64,000 nt of DNA from Populus alba. Lineage: Eukaryota; Streptophyta; Magnoliopsida; Malpighiales; Salicaceae. The notes beneath the pieces were generated by a model, which ran no database searches, was not told the origin of the DNA, and saw only the letters and a program-made list of their open reading frames with translations. The stretch is from contig NC_133288.1 of NCBI RefSeq assembly GCF_005239225.2, positions 19,040,169-19,104,168 on the forward strand, given 5' to 3'. A program made the translations under genes and the position numbers. Of the stretch, positions 36,665-48,617 are shown in pieces (within the stretch, counting starts at the first letter, position 1; the number at the start of each line of letters is the position of its first letter).

Positions 36665-36891
36665 GGTTAAAACTAAGGATGAAGACGAGTGAATTAAAAC
36701 ATGGCGCAAGGATTAATATTATGCAGATTAAATGCATCAAAGTTATTTGAATAGAACTTAAAATAATTTTTCATGTTGGATATGTGCATGCTTACCTTGA
36801 AATGATAATGAGTTGCAGCCAAGCAATGGACGCTGGCAAAAAGTAGAACCCATAAAATCTTGAAGACTAAAGTTTTCTTGCAGAATAACAT
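34459..36891 (-). CDS. Laccase (multicopper oxidase), LAC-C, six exons
   Basis: Older paralogue of LAC-A and LAC-B. Exons: 36891-36796, 36501-36350, 36250-36003, 35831-35703, 35607-34660, 34583-34459, giving 565 codons. The signal peptide is [20 protein letters not shown] followed by VHCLA, so it is secreted to the wall. The copper segments are [44 protein letters not shown] and [21 protein letters not shown]. Met is again 10 residues after the T1 cysteine. The chain ends DMPPC. An in-frame ATG lies upstream at 37002, but the chosen start gives a proper signal peptide and lies 70 nt after a TATA box. Introns are short except intron 1 and lack the dispersed repeat found in the other two genes. 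LAC14/LAC15-like by motif; substrate unknown. Confidence 0.93.
36621..36662. repeat. TA microsatellite in LAC-C intron 1
   Basis: An uninterrupted TA run of about 42 nt within intron 1 (36502-36795). Likely length-variable. Confidence 0.9.
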
Positions 36892-36960
36892 TTTTTTTAC
36901 TCTCCTAATTAAAAACAAATCTTCTACCATCCCCTGTAGTACTTGCTTGCACTCCAAATG

Positions 36961-36967
36961 ATTTATA
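36961..36967 (-). promoter_or_regulatory. TATA box of LAC-C
   Basis: TATAAAT on the minus strand, 70 nt before the start codon, the same spacing as in the other two laccases. Confidence 0.55.
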
Positions 36968-37002
36968 AACTTAATTATAGAGATCAGTGAAGAATTAAAC
37001 AA

Positions 37003-37660
37003 TTAGTTAATTAATTTAGTTGAAAGAATTTAATAAGTTCTCCACAAAAGTGGTATTAGTAGCCTTGAATCTAGGTCAGTGGGCCTATGCACAAGTACGT
37101 AATGAAAAGGGATCCAATATATAATCTGGAAACCAAGACTCTGACTTTTTGCATTTCTCTACTAAGATTGATATAATGCAAATTAACATCAACAAAAACT
37201 ACTAAGACTGAAGCACCTCCCTTTTTTCTTTTCCTTTTTTCTCATCCTAGCTATTTAAAAAAAAATTCATCATCGGATGTTTTTCTTTTTTTTTTTTTTT
37301 TGTGCCCTAATTAATTTCATAGGATAAAAATTTTAGTTGAATTAGAAAGATAAAATCTAAAGTGAAAGGACAAGTAAAAGACAGAGAAAATGCATAATCA
37401 ATTTTAAAGTTTTTAGAATTTTTATTTTGGCTAAAAAAATTATTTTATTTATTTTTTATTCCTTAAATTAAAAAGACAAGATAGAAACTTGTGAAAAAAA
37501 AATAGTAAAAATATCGGTTGGCCATAATTTAGCCGTCAAAAAAGTGGATTTTTATATTAATGTGTTGCTCTTCTTATCAAGAGAAGTTTATTTGGGATGG
37601 TTTTTCACTTCAAACATGGCAAAAAAAGGACTTGGTTTTGATTTTCTTTATTAAGTTGAT

Positions 37661-37697
<37 letters not shown>

Positions 37698-37950
37698 TTT
37701 TAGGGTGTTTTGAGGTTGTTGGGTGATTTATATAAGTTTGTATTGTTTTTTTAAGGTGTTTTTGGATGAAAATTGTTAGAAAATTAGATTTTTAAATCAA
37801 TTCATTCCCCCCCTGATTTCAGTTACCATAATAGTGACCAGATTTTAGGTAGTTACCTTGTTCAAAACCTATCACCTATTTAATAATTAAAAGATAAACA
37901 AAGAGAAACAGATAATGATATTGTTTACTTCTAAAGACAAAAAAAAAAAA
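37003..37950. other. Upstream region of LAC-C
   Basis: AT-rich DNA with a TA microsatellite near 37667-37695. No gene is recognised. Confidence 0.5.
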
Positions 37951-37954
37951 AAAA

Positions 37955-38811
37955 AAATCAAGCATGCTTGTGCTTTTTTATTAAAGCTAGGTGCATGAGC
38001 CTAACATTTATTCTTTTTATCTTTCTATAATTTAAATTTTATTTTTTAAAAAAAATAATTAATTTAAAATATTATAAATATATCAATTTATTAAATGTAT
38101 TAAAATAATTAAGAATATATTTACATAACACCCCTAGTTTTTCAGGGTATCTTTATCTCATCTCGGTCTAGTATCATATATATATATATATATATAAAGG
38201 TTTTTTTTGTATTTGAACCACACCAAGCTCTCAATAACTTCATTCATTTCACCAAATTCAATCTTAATCATGACTCATCCATCCTATTCTTTATTTCACA
38301 ATATTCTTGCTCAAGAATAATTTGCAATGATTTTCAACAAAGAGGAATAAATTGAGATACAAAGAGTAAGAACAACATATTTAAAAATTACACATTAATC
38401 GGCACAATTAAATGGTCTAAGGCGCCATTAGAAAATAACCAAAAACAAAAAAAACAATTGTGAACTTTATTTTGGCTAGAGAGAAAAAAAAGAAAATAAT
38501 ATCAAATAATGTCATCATATGCCACACAATATAAATAAAGGCATGATAGAGCATCCAAAGAGACAACAAAAGATTAGGTTTGGTTATCGAGTGGTGTCAA
38601 ATCCGCTTTTTAAATGGCATAGATGTCACTCATTCGCTAGTTTTCTTGATTAAAAAATTAAAAAGTTCAACATAAAACTACCAAAATACTCCATGACCCT
38701 AGTAATTATCCAAAAAACTCGTGTGAAAGTATAAAAGTACCCTTATATGCTAACCTTATCTTTTGTATTTTTTAAGGTCAGATACATGTTTTAATTTTAC
38801 ATGAAGTAAAG

Positions 38812-38852
<41 letters not shown>

Positions 38853-40130
38853 TGTTCAACAAACTAATATTTTTTTTGATATTATAAGTAAAAAAATATT
38901 TTTATTGTTTAAAAGTTTATAAGAAGTCAAAAGTTTTCGGTCAATAGGGACAAATTATGTTGACTTCGGGATAAATGAATATTTATACTGTACAAAAATA
39001 CTAAAAAAAGATTTAAATACACCTGAAAAGCTAGTGAAAAAACGAAAATTTTGTTGACTTTTCCTTAGCTGAAGAAGTTTTGAATATAGCTAACAATCGT
39101 GTGATAAAAGGATACTTATCAAAATCTTGAAAGCGATGCTACTTTGTATGTGGATTAACACCAAAGAATCTCTCTTTGGGCAATGTTGGTCAAGGAACAG
39201 CACGATTTCTTGAAGAATGATGCAAGCTTACTTCCACGAAATAAAGTTGACTGTATTTCGCTATGATTAATTTTTCTTCTAATTAAATCTACTAAAGCAA
39301 AGATGATTTTTTGGTTTTAAAAATTATTTTTGATATCTATATTTTAAAATGATAAAAAATATTTTTAAAAAAATAATTATTTTTTTTAAAACATAGTTTG
39401 AATTAAATTTTCATCGATTAAAAAATATTGCCATAAATACCAATGATAATTTTATTATGTAGAGGAACTAACCAGGAGGAGCAACATCTTTATATGCACT
39501 TACGTGAAACTTTAGTTTATGAATTAATTCCTAAAAAAATGTTTTACCAATTCTAAGCCATGCAACTCATCGTAGGCTGTAGCCAGCTAGCTCCTCCAAT
39601 GTTAGCACTTAATTTTTTTGACTCATTCAATTCTAAGCCATGCCGCACGTAATGATCTCATAGATTACTGTTAGAGCAGACTTCTCATAGATTACTGTTA
39701 GAGCAGACTTGCTATATATTACGAAGATTAAATGCATCACGGCTGTCGCACCGATATCACGAAATATTTAAAAATAATTGATTGAAAAAAATAAATTATA
39801 TTTAAAAATAATTTTATTATGTAGAGGAACTAACCAGGAGAAGCAACATCTTTATATGCTCTTACGTGAAACTTTAGTTTATGAAATAATTCCAATTAAT
39901 TCCAAAAAAATGTTTTACCAAACCGGCAAGAAAAGAAAGTGACCTTTTACCAATTAATTCCAGAAGGGGAAATTAATGGAAAGTTTTCAGTGAATATTTT
40001 TCTATCTGCCCACTCCGAATACTCTCTTTCGATCTCATTCATGAGGCCAAAACCAGCAAGAAAAGAAAGTGACCTTTTACCAAACAATATTATTTTTTGG
40101 AGTCCAACAAAAAACTAGTGTAAGAAATTA
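37955..40130. repeat. Laccase-array footprint (X and half of Y, second copies)
   Basis: A mosaic matching 8.29-8.77 kb (at 37.96-38.41 kb), 12.35-12.99 kb (at 39.01-39.77 kb, with a short further repeat at 39.81-39.92 kb) and 22.60-22.85 kb (at 39.95-40.13 kb). A 35-nt A run (38814-38848) lies inside. Short internal repeats, such as ATAGATTACTGTTAGAGC twice near 39.66-39.71 kb, show local slippage. No laccase exon remains. Confidence 0.7.
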
Positions 40131-40489
40131 TTTTGTGGCATGTGTAAATTAATAGAATATTTGTTTTTTTTGTATTTTTAAAAATATTTTTAAAAAATTA
40201 AATTTTTTTTATATTTTTTTAAATTAATAAATTTTTTTTTATATTTTTCATATTATTTTGATGTACTATGTTAAAAAATTAATTTTTTAAAATAAATATT
40301 ATTTTAATATATTTTAAATAAAAAAATTAATTTTTTTTTAAAAAATAATTACTACCCACTTTTAAATGCAAGCCCATTTACCCCCACAAAAGAACCGACA
40401 TCCATCGCTGTTGGCCTCATTTACTCCCCAAAAAGGGTGATGTGACCCATCAAATATTATTAAATTAAATTAATAATATATAGTTAAAA

Positions 40490-42246
40490 GGCATCAGTTT
40501 TTTACTGTGGACTGCACAGTGCAGTCCACAGTAAAAGCTGAGTTGTTTTTTTTTTTTTTTTTTTTTTTCTTTTACTTTTTTGCTTTAAAAAAAAGAAGTA
40601 TGAAAGATAATGAATGTTATATAGCCTGGCAGTCCTATGTTCATCATCATTATAATGCCTTGCCCAATCAATCGTAGACCACTGTCGGCACACGTTTTTG
40701 GTCCTATTTCACCATTAAATTATTAAACTATAACTAAAAAGACTCAGTTCTTTACTGTGGACTGCACAGTGAAGTCCACAGTAAAAGTTGAGCTGTATTT
40801 TTTTTTTTAAAGTTGTTTTTTTCTTCATTTTTTCTTTGTTTTTTTTAGTGGATATTTTTAAATTTTTTTTTTGTTAATGTTAAATTATTTTATATCTCAA
40901 ACTTTTATAACACGCATTATGGGTTTAACAGGTTAACTCAGATTTTTTTTTTCTGGTTTTTCTTTTTAATTAATTTTTTCGTTTAATTTATTTTGTTAAA
41001 TTAATTATGGGTTAACTCGTCAATTTTTTTTTCTATACAGTTATCAAACTTTCATAACACGAATCTCAGGTTTGACAGGTTAACATGGTTTGAGGTTAAC
41101 CCAGTTAATTCAGATTTTTTTTCTTTTTCTTCATTAGTTTTTTTCTTCCTGCTGGCTTTTTTTCTTTTTAGTTAATCTATTTAATTATCATACTTTGATT
41201 GCACAACATTTTATTGTGGACTGGACAGTGCAATTTACAGTGAAAAAGCTGACGCCTTTAGTTTTTTTTTTTCTTTTTTCTTTTTTTTTTTTTTTTTTTA
41301 TTTTTTAATTATTTTTTATTTACTTTTTTAATATTAATTTTTTTTTTCTATTTAATTATCAGAATTTTATGACACGGATCCCAGATTTGATGGATTAACC
41401 CAATTGATTCATAATTAATTAAATTTTTTTTTTCTCTTTCTTCATTAGTTTTTTTCTTTATTTTTTTATTTTTAATTAATATTTTTTTATTTAATTTAGT
41501 TCATTAATATTAAATTTTTTTCTATTTTGTTATCGTTTGATGCCTTTAGTTTTTTTTTTTTTTTTGCTTTTTTTTGTTTTTATGCCTTTGACTGTGGACT
41601 GCATAGTGCAGTCCACAATGAAAAAGTTGATGCTTTTTGTTTGTTTTTTTGTTTTTTTCTTTTTAGTTAATTTTTTTTCGTTTAATTTAGTTTGTTAATG
41701 TTAAATTTTTTTATATTTAGTTATCAAACTTTCATGACACGGATCCCGGGTTTGATGGATTAACCTGGTTTCACAGGTTAGCCCAAGATTGTTTTTTTTT
41801 CTATTTAGTTATCAAACTTTCACGACATGAATCCAAGATTTGACGGGTTAACATAGTTTGAAGGGTTAACTAAGTTAATTCAAAAAAAATATTTTTTTTT
41901 CTTTGTTAGTTTTTTCCTTCCTGTTGGTTTTTTTTCTTTATTTTTTCTTTTTAATTAATCTATTTGATTATTATACTTTTATGACACGACCTTGCAGCCA
42001 GACCCATATTCCAAGGCTATTGGGTTCGGTATTGCAGTCAGACCGACTTAAACTTGGGTCATGCAAGCTTGATATTATTATTAATATTATAAATATTACT
42101 CTTAGGTCAGATGTTGCAGTCAAACCCAAGACTCTTGGGTATAACTTTACAGAAAGACGTAACACTTTTAGACCTTAGTTTTTTTTATATATATTTTTTA
42201 AGTAAAAATAAATTAACCCGCGGCATCGCGCGGGTCATGTAACTAG
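40490..42246 (+). mobile_element. Helitron-like repeat array, unit group 1
   Basis: The 3' end reads CCCGCGGCATCGCGCGGG (a hairpin) followed by about 8 nt and CTAG at 42243-42246, then T. This fits the Helitron 3' signature: hairpin, CTRR, insertion before T. Upstream are repeated blocks that each open with a large palindrome (40500-40536, 40751-40787, about 41211-41250, 41590-41625) and carry 'acacggatcccgggtttga' plus GGTTAACCC-type motifs. There is no Rep/helicase gene, so it would be non-autonomous. The exact 5' end (expected TC after A) is uncertain. Confidence 0.5.
40500..40536. repeat. 37-bp perfect palindrome
   Basis: 18-bp arms (core ACTGTGGACTGCAC) around a single A. Related palindromes recur four more times downstream. 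Confidence 0.95.
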
Positions 42247-43524
42247 TAAATAGCTAAAAGAGATCAGTGTTTTATTATGGACTGCACAGTGCAGTTCACA
42301 GTAAAACACTGATCTCTTATCCCTGCTGCTTTACAGTTTTTTTTTTTTTTTTTAAGTTGTTTCTTTTGGCTTTTTATGCCTTTTGGAAAATTATTTTTTG
42401 CTTCTTTTTTTTTTTTTTTAACAAAATTTTTTTCTTTAATTTAGTTTATTAATGTTTTATTAATGTTAATTTTTTTTATTTAGTTATCAGACTTTCATGA
42501 CACGTTTTCCGGATTTAACGGGTTAACCTGGTTTTGACAAGTTAACCTAGAATATTTTTTTTTCTTTTTATTCTTTTTAATTAATTTTTTCTAGTTTAGT
42601 TTAGTTGTTAATGTTAAATTTTTTTCTATTTAGTTATTAGATTTTCATGACATATATCCCGAGTTTCACGGGTTAACCTGGTTTCACGGGAGAACCCAGT
42701 TAATTCTGGGTTGACCCATCAATTTATTTATTTATTTTTATTTTCATAAATTTTTTTGTTTAATTTAGTTTGTAATGTTAAATTTGTTTTATTTAGTTAT
42801 CAGACTTTCATGACACAAATCCTGGTGTTTGTTAACATGGTTTAATGAGTTAACCCGGATTTTCTTTTTCTTTTTAATTAATTTTTTTCGTTTAGTTCAA
42901 TTTGTTAATGTTCATTTTTTTTTTATTTAGTTACCGGACATTCATGACACGGATCTGGGGTTTAACTGGTTAACTTGGTTTGACGAGTTAACCTGAATTT
43001 TTTTTTTTGCTTTTTTTTTTCTTTTAAATTAATTTTTTTCGTTTAATTTAAATTGTTGATGTTAACTTTTTTTCTATTTAGTTATCAAACTTTTATGACA
43101 CGGATTCCGGGTTTGACAAGTTAACCTGGTTTAACGAGTTAGCTCAATTAATTTTGGGTTAACCCATTAATTTGTTTTTTCATTTTTAATTATCAAACTT
43201 TCACAATACGAATTCAAGGTATAACGGGTTAACCCAATTAATTCATTTTTTTTTCTTTTTCTTCATTAGTTTTTTTCTTCCTGTTGGTTTTTTTTCTTTG
43301 TTTTTTTTTTTTAACTAATCTATTTAATTATCATACTTTTATGACTTGACTTTACAGTCAGACCCACGTCCAATGCTATTACGTCTGGTATTGCAGTCCA
43401 GACACTTTTATGCTAAGGGTTAACCCAAGTTTAATGTTATTATTAATATTATAAATATTACTCTTAGATCAGGCATTGCAAGCAAACCTAAAACTCTTGG
43501 GCATCGCGCGGGGCATATAACTGG
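42247..43524 (+). mobile_element. Helitron-like repeat, unit 2
   Basis: Begins right after unit 1. It opens with a 61-bp palindrome (42258-42318, 30-bp arms with three mismatches), carries the same GGTTAACC-rich repeats and shares the last 200 bp or so with unit 1 (TTATTAATATTATAAATATT segment). It ends GCATCGCGCGGGGC, a short spacer and CTGG at 43521-43524 followed by T, which also matches the CTRR rule. The terminal hairpin is weaker than in unit 1 because of a deletion before it. Confidence 0.5.
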
Positions 43525-43780
43525 TATGTAGATATAACTAGTCAGTGGATTCCCTCGTGAGGATTTTTCGAAATTTATTTTAATTTAAAGTGCAACAATT
43601 AAAATACATATTCACAAAAAAAGGTATTTTTTAGCTAAAAATATTTTTTATTCATTTTAAAAATTTTTAATAAAAATATGTCTTTTTTTATTGGCAACAT
43701 GATTTTTTAATAAAAGCTAGGAACAATCAAACTAAATATTGTAAACACTTCCAATAATTTGAATTAAAGAGAAACAATAT
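43525..43780. repeat. Array footprint Y, second half of second copy
   Basis: Matches 23.13-23.37 kb (CTAGTCAGTGGATTCCCTCG onward). At 23.1 kb this sequence leads into the LAC-B 3' flank; here the similarity fades and no laccase follows. Confidence 0.7.
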
Positions 43781-44425
43781 GTATATCTCTTTAATTAAAC
43801 TTTCATTTCCTTATCCATATAATTTTTTTATTTTTCAAAAAAAAATTTCTATAAAAATTAGTTTTTTAAATAAAAAAGATATCATGATTTGAAAAGAAAA
43901 TTTCAGTCAAGAAATAAAAACAAAATCATTAAACGATTGTATAAAAAAAATAAAGAGTAATTAATTTGATGGAATTATATAAATGAATTAACAGTAAAAT
44001 ATAAATAAATATTATTTTATTATTTTTATTTAAAAATACATTTAAACAAAAAAGTAGTTTAAGTGCCATTAAAAAAGTCAGTTTGGGATAGCTTACTAGC
44101 TATATTTTTTTTTTTAATGACAATAAACTTCATAAATGGGTGCATAGCAATATAGAAATGATTTTTTTTTTTTTAAAGGAAATAATATTTTGCTCGTGTT
44201 TTTAAATAAAACTATCATTGGATTAACTTTCACACATCAATCTAAGTTCATCTTTTAAATCCTATTAAAAACAAGTTATTTATACTAAAACTATATTTTG
44301 AGATTCAGAGCTCAATGGCTTGGAAACCAAAGTAATAACATATCAAGATTTATGAGGCATTCTAAGCTTATCCAATCATGAAGAAGAAAAACTAAAAAGT
44401 TTAGATCTCAACCTCGAACTCGACG
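43781..44425. other. AT-rich intergenic DNA
   Basis: No gene, RNA or transposon end is recognised. Confidence 0.5.
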
Positions 44426-44427
44426 GG

Positions 44428-45340
44428 CTTGTCGCATGTGTGCGGCATCGCTTTAATTGGTCCACCTTGAATTATAGTTAGTTGTTTACTATGTTCTTGC
44501 ACAGTAACCGAGTAATTATGTTCTTGCTTGCAGAAACATACACAATGCACGTTCTACATGCAAGAAAATAAACCAAAAAATAGAGATGAGGGGGGGAGAG
44601 TTGCTTGGAATAAAAGGCTCTGGTAGATAAGGGGAGAGAGTTATTTGGAATAAAAGGCTCTAGTAGATGTGGTGACTGAGAAGAATATCAGTGGTGGAGT
44701 GCCGGTAAAAAAATTTATTGTTGTTGTTTTTTCCATCTGTCAGAGGCACATGTTTCTTCTTTTTCTTCACAGGTGTTGCAGCGAAACCAGCAAGGGAAAA
44801 AAGATGGAGAGAGGTTGACGGTGGTGCTGTTTCAAACGGCGGAGAGAGAGAGACTAGAAAGAGGGTGAGGTTATTGTTCTTCTCTATTATCTCTTCTCTT
44901 TTCCCTTGTCTTTTTTGTCCCTTATTTCCTTCTCTTTGGTTTCAACAACAATCTCCCCCTCGTTCCCCCTCTGTTTCTTTTCATTTTCTTTCATTTTTTA
45001 ACCAAAAAATTCTCTCGTTCATTTCTCCCCTCCTTTTTTTTTGTTTGTCCAGTTCTCCCTTGTATTTATAGGCAACTAGGGGAGAGGTTCACCATAGCCT
45101 GTCTAAGTGCAGCGCATAGTGGCGTGGGATGGCTTCTATGAAGCCGTTGCAAGGCATGACCCTCCTCTTTTTTGTCATGGTGGCAGGGCATGCGGGGCAT
45201 GTGTGCGTACGGGTTATACCGGGTTTCTTAGTCAAATGTGGTAGAGAGAGAGAGAGTGGGAAAATGATTTAAAATCTTATTCTTCTTTGCCTTTGCATGC
45301 ACAGGGAAGAAGGAGAATAGTGTCGTTCAAAACAGCATTA
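44428..45340 (-). mobile_element. Partial LTR of the same gypsy family
   Basis: It begins TGTCGCATGTGTGCGGCATC near 44431, which resembles the left edge of the solo LTR (TGTCGCACGTGAGCGGCATC at 46863). It holds the same kind of C/T-rich block and a 'tatttataggc' element (45063) as the other LTR copies. The right end fades into copia sequence near 45.35 kb. Confidence 0.4.
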
Positions 45341-45379
45341 TTTCAATGTTTTTTTTTTTTTTAAGAAAAGAAGATGTAA

Positions 45380-46860
45380 TTAGGAAGAACCCAAAAATAG
45401 ATTATGACAATTAGAACAGCACAACCCGATGTTTTCAGTTGGAATATGAGATTGCCAATTACATTAAGGGTAATTTCTCAATTCAAGATTATCCTTTTGG
45501 ATTTCAAAGCTTATAGGGTGAATTTGCTGACGTGGTTTATGTTAAGGTGCTAGATGCATCTCTCTCAACTATTCAGGAAGTTTATGAACAAAATGAAAAG
45601 ACCAATTTTTTTTTAAAATTACAGGTTGAATTTGAGCTGACTCACTCTAATTTGATGAACTATGATCCTTCTTTTTCATTCGATATGTGTTTTGAAGAAT
45701 TACTTTGAAGAGCAACATCTTACAACATAAGCCAAATTTTAGCAAGATAAAATGACATCTAATGTCATAATATATACAACTCATAGGAAAGGCAATGGAA
45801 GGGATATATGAAAGGTTCAATGCTTTAGTTACAAGGAGTATAGGCACATTGTTGCCCACAGTCCAAATAAATTTTGAAATTATTACAAGAAGTCAAACCA
45901 TATTATCAAAGAATGTCCTATTTATCCAAATTCCATCAAGCTCATACCTATTAGACTATGGCTAATTCTTTTTTTGTTGGTCCTTTTGTAGTTAATAATC
46001 AATTTGTTCTTACCCCATATATGATTTCACTGATGATTACATCAACCTTTTTTACCTTAGGGCTCCAAGGCAAATGTACAAATACATCTCAATTTTGGCT
46101 TATTGATTTTGTCGCATCCAATCATATGGCTAGATTATTCGACATTTGCAATGTTTACATTTATCATGGTTCATCTCAAATTCAGATAGCTAATGAAAGT
46201 CACTTAGCTATTGATGAAGTTGGGGATATTAATTCTTCTTTTAAAGATGTTTATGTATCTCCTGAACTTTCTACTAATCTCATCATAGTAGGCCAGTTAG
46301 TTGACGATAATTGTGATGTTTATTTTTCTCGTAATGGTTATCTTGCATAGGATCGGATGTCGAGCAAGACAATCATGAAAGGAGCTCAAAGTTGAAAGGC
46401 CTTTTCCATTTCACTTTTCCATTCCTAATTCATTTATGGCTCGAATGACAATTAATTCTCATTATGAAACATGGCATAAATATTCGGGCCATCCAAACTC
46501 TATTGTTTTATCATATATGTTAAGTTTTGGTTTGTTATGCAATAAAAAAACATGTTTCTAAAACTGTATCATTTGATTATTAGATATGCAAACATGGTAA
46601 GAGTAAAACTCTTTCATTTCCTTTTCATGGCAGTCATGCTGCAAAATGTTTTGATATTGTGCATGGTTATATCTAAGGTATCTATCCTAAACTTTCTACT
46701 CGGTTTGTTAAATGTGTTTTTATAGGTTATAGTATTTCTCACAAAGGATATGTATGTTATGGTCCTAGTTCTAATAAATTTCATATTTCTCGTAATGTTG
46801 TTTTCTTTGAAAATCAATGTTATTTTTCTAATCATGTTGAGTCCTTGCTTGAGCTTAGTG
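45380..46860 (+). pseudogene. Ty1-copia gag, protease and integrase remnant
   Basis: Plus-strand copia polyprotein pieces in broken frames. They are a gag stretch (YPFGFQSL, DVVYVKVLDASLSTIQEVYE, FELTHSNLMNYDPSFS), a mutated zinc knuckle (VQCFSYKEYRHIVAH), the protease and pre-integrase region (45958-46350: FWLIDFVASNHMARLFD, YHGSSQIQIANESH, LSTNLIIVGQLVDDNCDVYF) and an integrase end (KLSTRFVKCVFIGYSISHKG, 46688-46750). Most of the integrase core is deleted between about 46.65 and 46.69 kb. The protease DSGA site reads DFVA, so it is dead. The solo LTR interrupts it at 46863. Confidence 0.85.
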
Positions 46861-46862
46861 TT

Positions 46863-47100
46863 TGTCGCACGTGAGCGGCATCGCGGTGAAAACATCCACC
46901 TTCGAATTCTATCTAATACGGCAAATGTAGACAGACAATGAATTCTTATCTTTTATTAGTAGAAAAATTGGAATGGAGTCGCCACCTAGTATTTTGGTCA
47001 CTAGGAACCCTAACTGGTCGAAGAGATCGGGTACGGGGACTGGTCAATTATCGTGACTTTAATAAACTGGTTATTAAAGCCAAAATGCATGCTAAAACTT

Positions 47101-47153
<53 letters not shown>

Positions 47154-48617
47154 GATACAATATGATTTTTTTATTTATATATATTTTTTAGACAGACTTG
47201 GTTGTATGTATGAAAACAAAAACATTTTATTTTATTTTTTAATTTTTTTTTAATTTTGATTTTTTTATGTTTTGACAAAAACCAGGTATTTTAATATCGG
47301 ATTTGTATCTTTACAGTATAAAAATACAAACCAATATTGATCAAAATTCAGTAAAATATTAGCGGAAAATCACAGATTTTTTTAAATAATTTTTTTTTTA
47401 ATATATATATATATATATATATTTTAGGCTGGCCCAGCTAGTTTAGACCCGCAAGCATGCGTGAACGATTCACGCGCGCCTGCTACAGTGCGAATGTAAT
47501 TAATCTTCAAGTGCACAGTGTTTGTGCATTATCTGCAAAGTTGAAGACGTTTAACTGGAAGCAAGATGAAAGCAACGACATGCTTTGGACCTCTCTCCTC
47601 TCCTTTCGTTTGTTTTTCTTTTGGTTCCTCTGATTCTTCCTTTTTTCTGTTTCTGTTTGCAGTTCTTCTTGCGGTCTCTTCCCTTTCGTCTCTGTCTTCT
47701 CCCTCCCCCACTGTTCTTTTTCCTTCTTTCTCCCGGCTACTCTCTGTTTTTTTTACGTTCTCTCCTCCTCTGTTCTCCCCGTGTTCTTTTTACCCCTGCT
47801 CTCCCTTACTCTTCTTCTTTATCCTCTCTCGATCTCCTCACTGTCTCGTTATTTTCTTTCTTTCTTTTTTTCTTCTCCCGCTGTCTTTTTTTTCTTTCCT
47901 CTGTCATTCCCCTTCTGGTTTCCCCCCACTCTGGTTTTCCCCCTTATCTTCACTCTCTCCCCACAGTATTTCTGCCACCTTTTTTTCTCCTTTTTCCTCA
48001 CTGTCACTCTACTCTCCCCCTCCCCCGGTTCAGTCTTCTTCTGCTGCTTTTATAGGTCAGAGAAGGCTTTGTGCTGGTAACGGCTGGCTTGAGAACAGTT
48101 TGCAGGGGGATGATAGCCGTGAAACACGCCCCTTGATGGCTCCATTACTAATGTCTCCTTCCATTATCGTCACTGATTCACAGCTATTCGAAGACCATTA
48201 ATGGTGGAAAAGGCGCCGTTTCAAAATTTCAAAATGAATATTTCTGATTTGGTCCTTGGATGTTTTTTACAATTTTATAATCAAGCCCCCCAGAAATATT
48301 ATAATTAGACCCCTTGCTTTTATCACCTTTTCCGATTTAGTCCTTGGTTTTGGATTGTTTCAATTAAGTCCTTAATTGGCCATCAAACTTCAATAATTAT
48401 ACAATTAAACCCCTGATTTGACCAAATCAACTCTTCAAAATTGTAATTAGACCCTATAACTTTAATTACTTCCAATAAAAGCCTAAATTGACTTAAAAAA
48501 TCAATTTTCTTGCAATTAAACCCTTCATAAATTCAATTAAACCTTTAATAAAATTTAATTGAGTCCATAAACATCTTATTTTGGACTTTTCTTTCTCAAC
48601 TTGAATTTTCTTTGTCA
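46863..48617 (-). mobile_element. Solo LTR (gypsy family) inserted in the copia element
   Basis: TG...CA bounded stretch of about 1755 bp. Minus-strand order matches the LTR at 15.0-17.3 kb: TTGG/AATTAAG-rich start, C/T block, AT microsatellites (47105-47152, 47399-47423), then the GGTGGCGACTCC motif (about 46980). No internal retroelement genes remain, so it is a solo LTR from recombination. Copia similarity stops before it and resumes after it. I could not confirm a 5-bp target duplication, so the ends may be off by a few bases. The long frame at 47566-48201 is a C/T-rich artefact. Confidence 0.6.

Noticed and set aside
47566..48201. 211-codon plus-strand frame with Phe, Ser, Leu and Pro
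   Set aside because: It is the same C/T-rich LTR block in the solo LTR; overlapping frames are equally open, so it is compositional.
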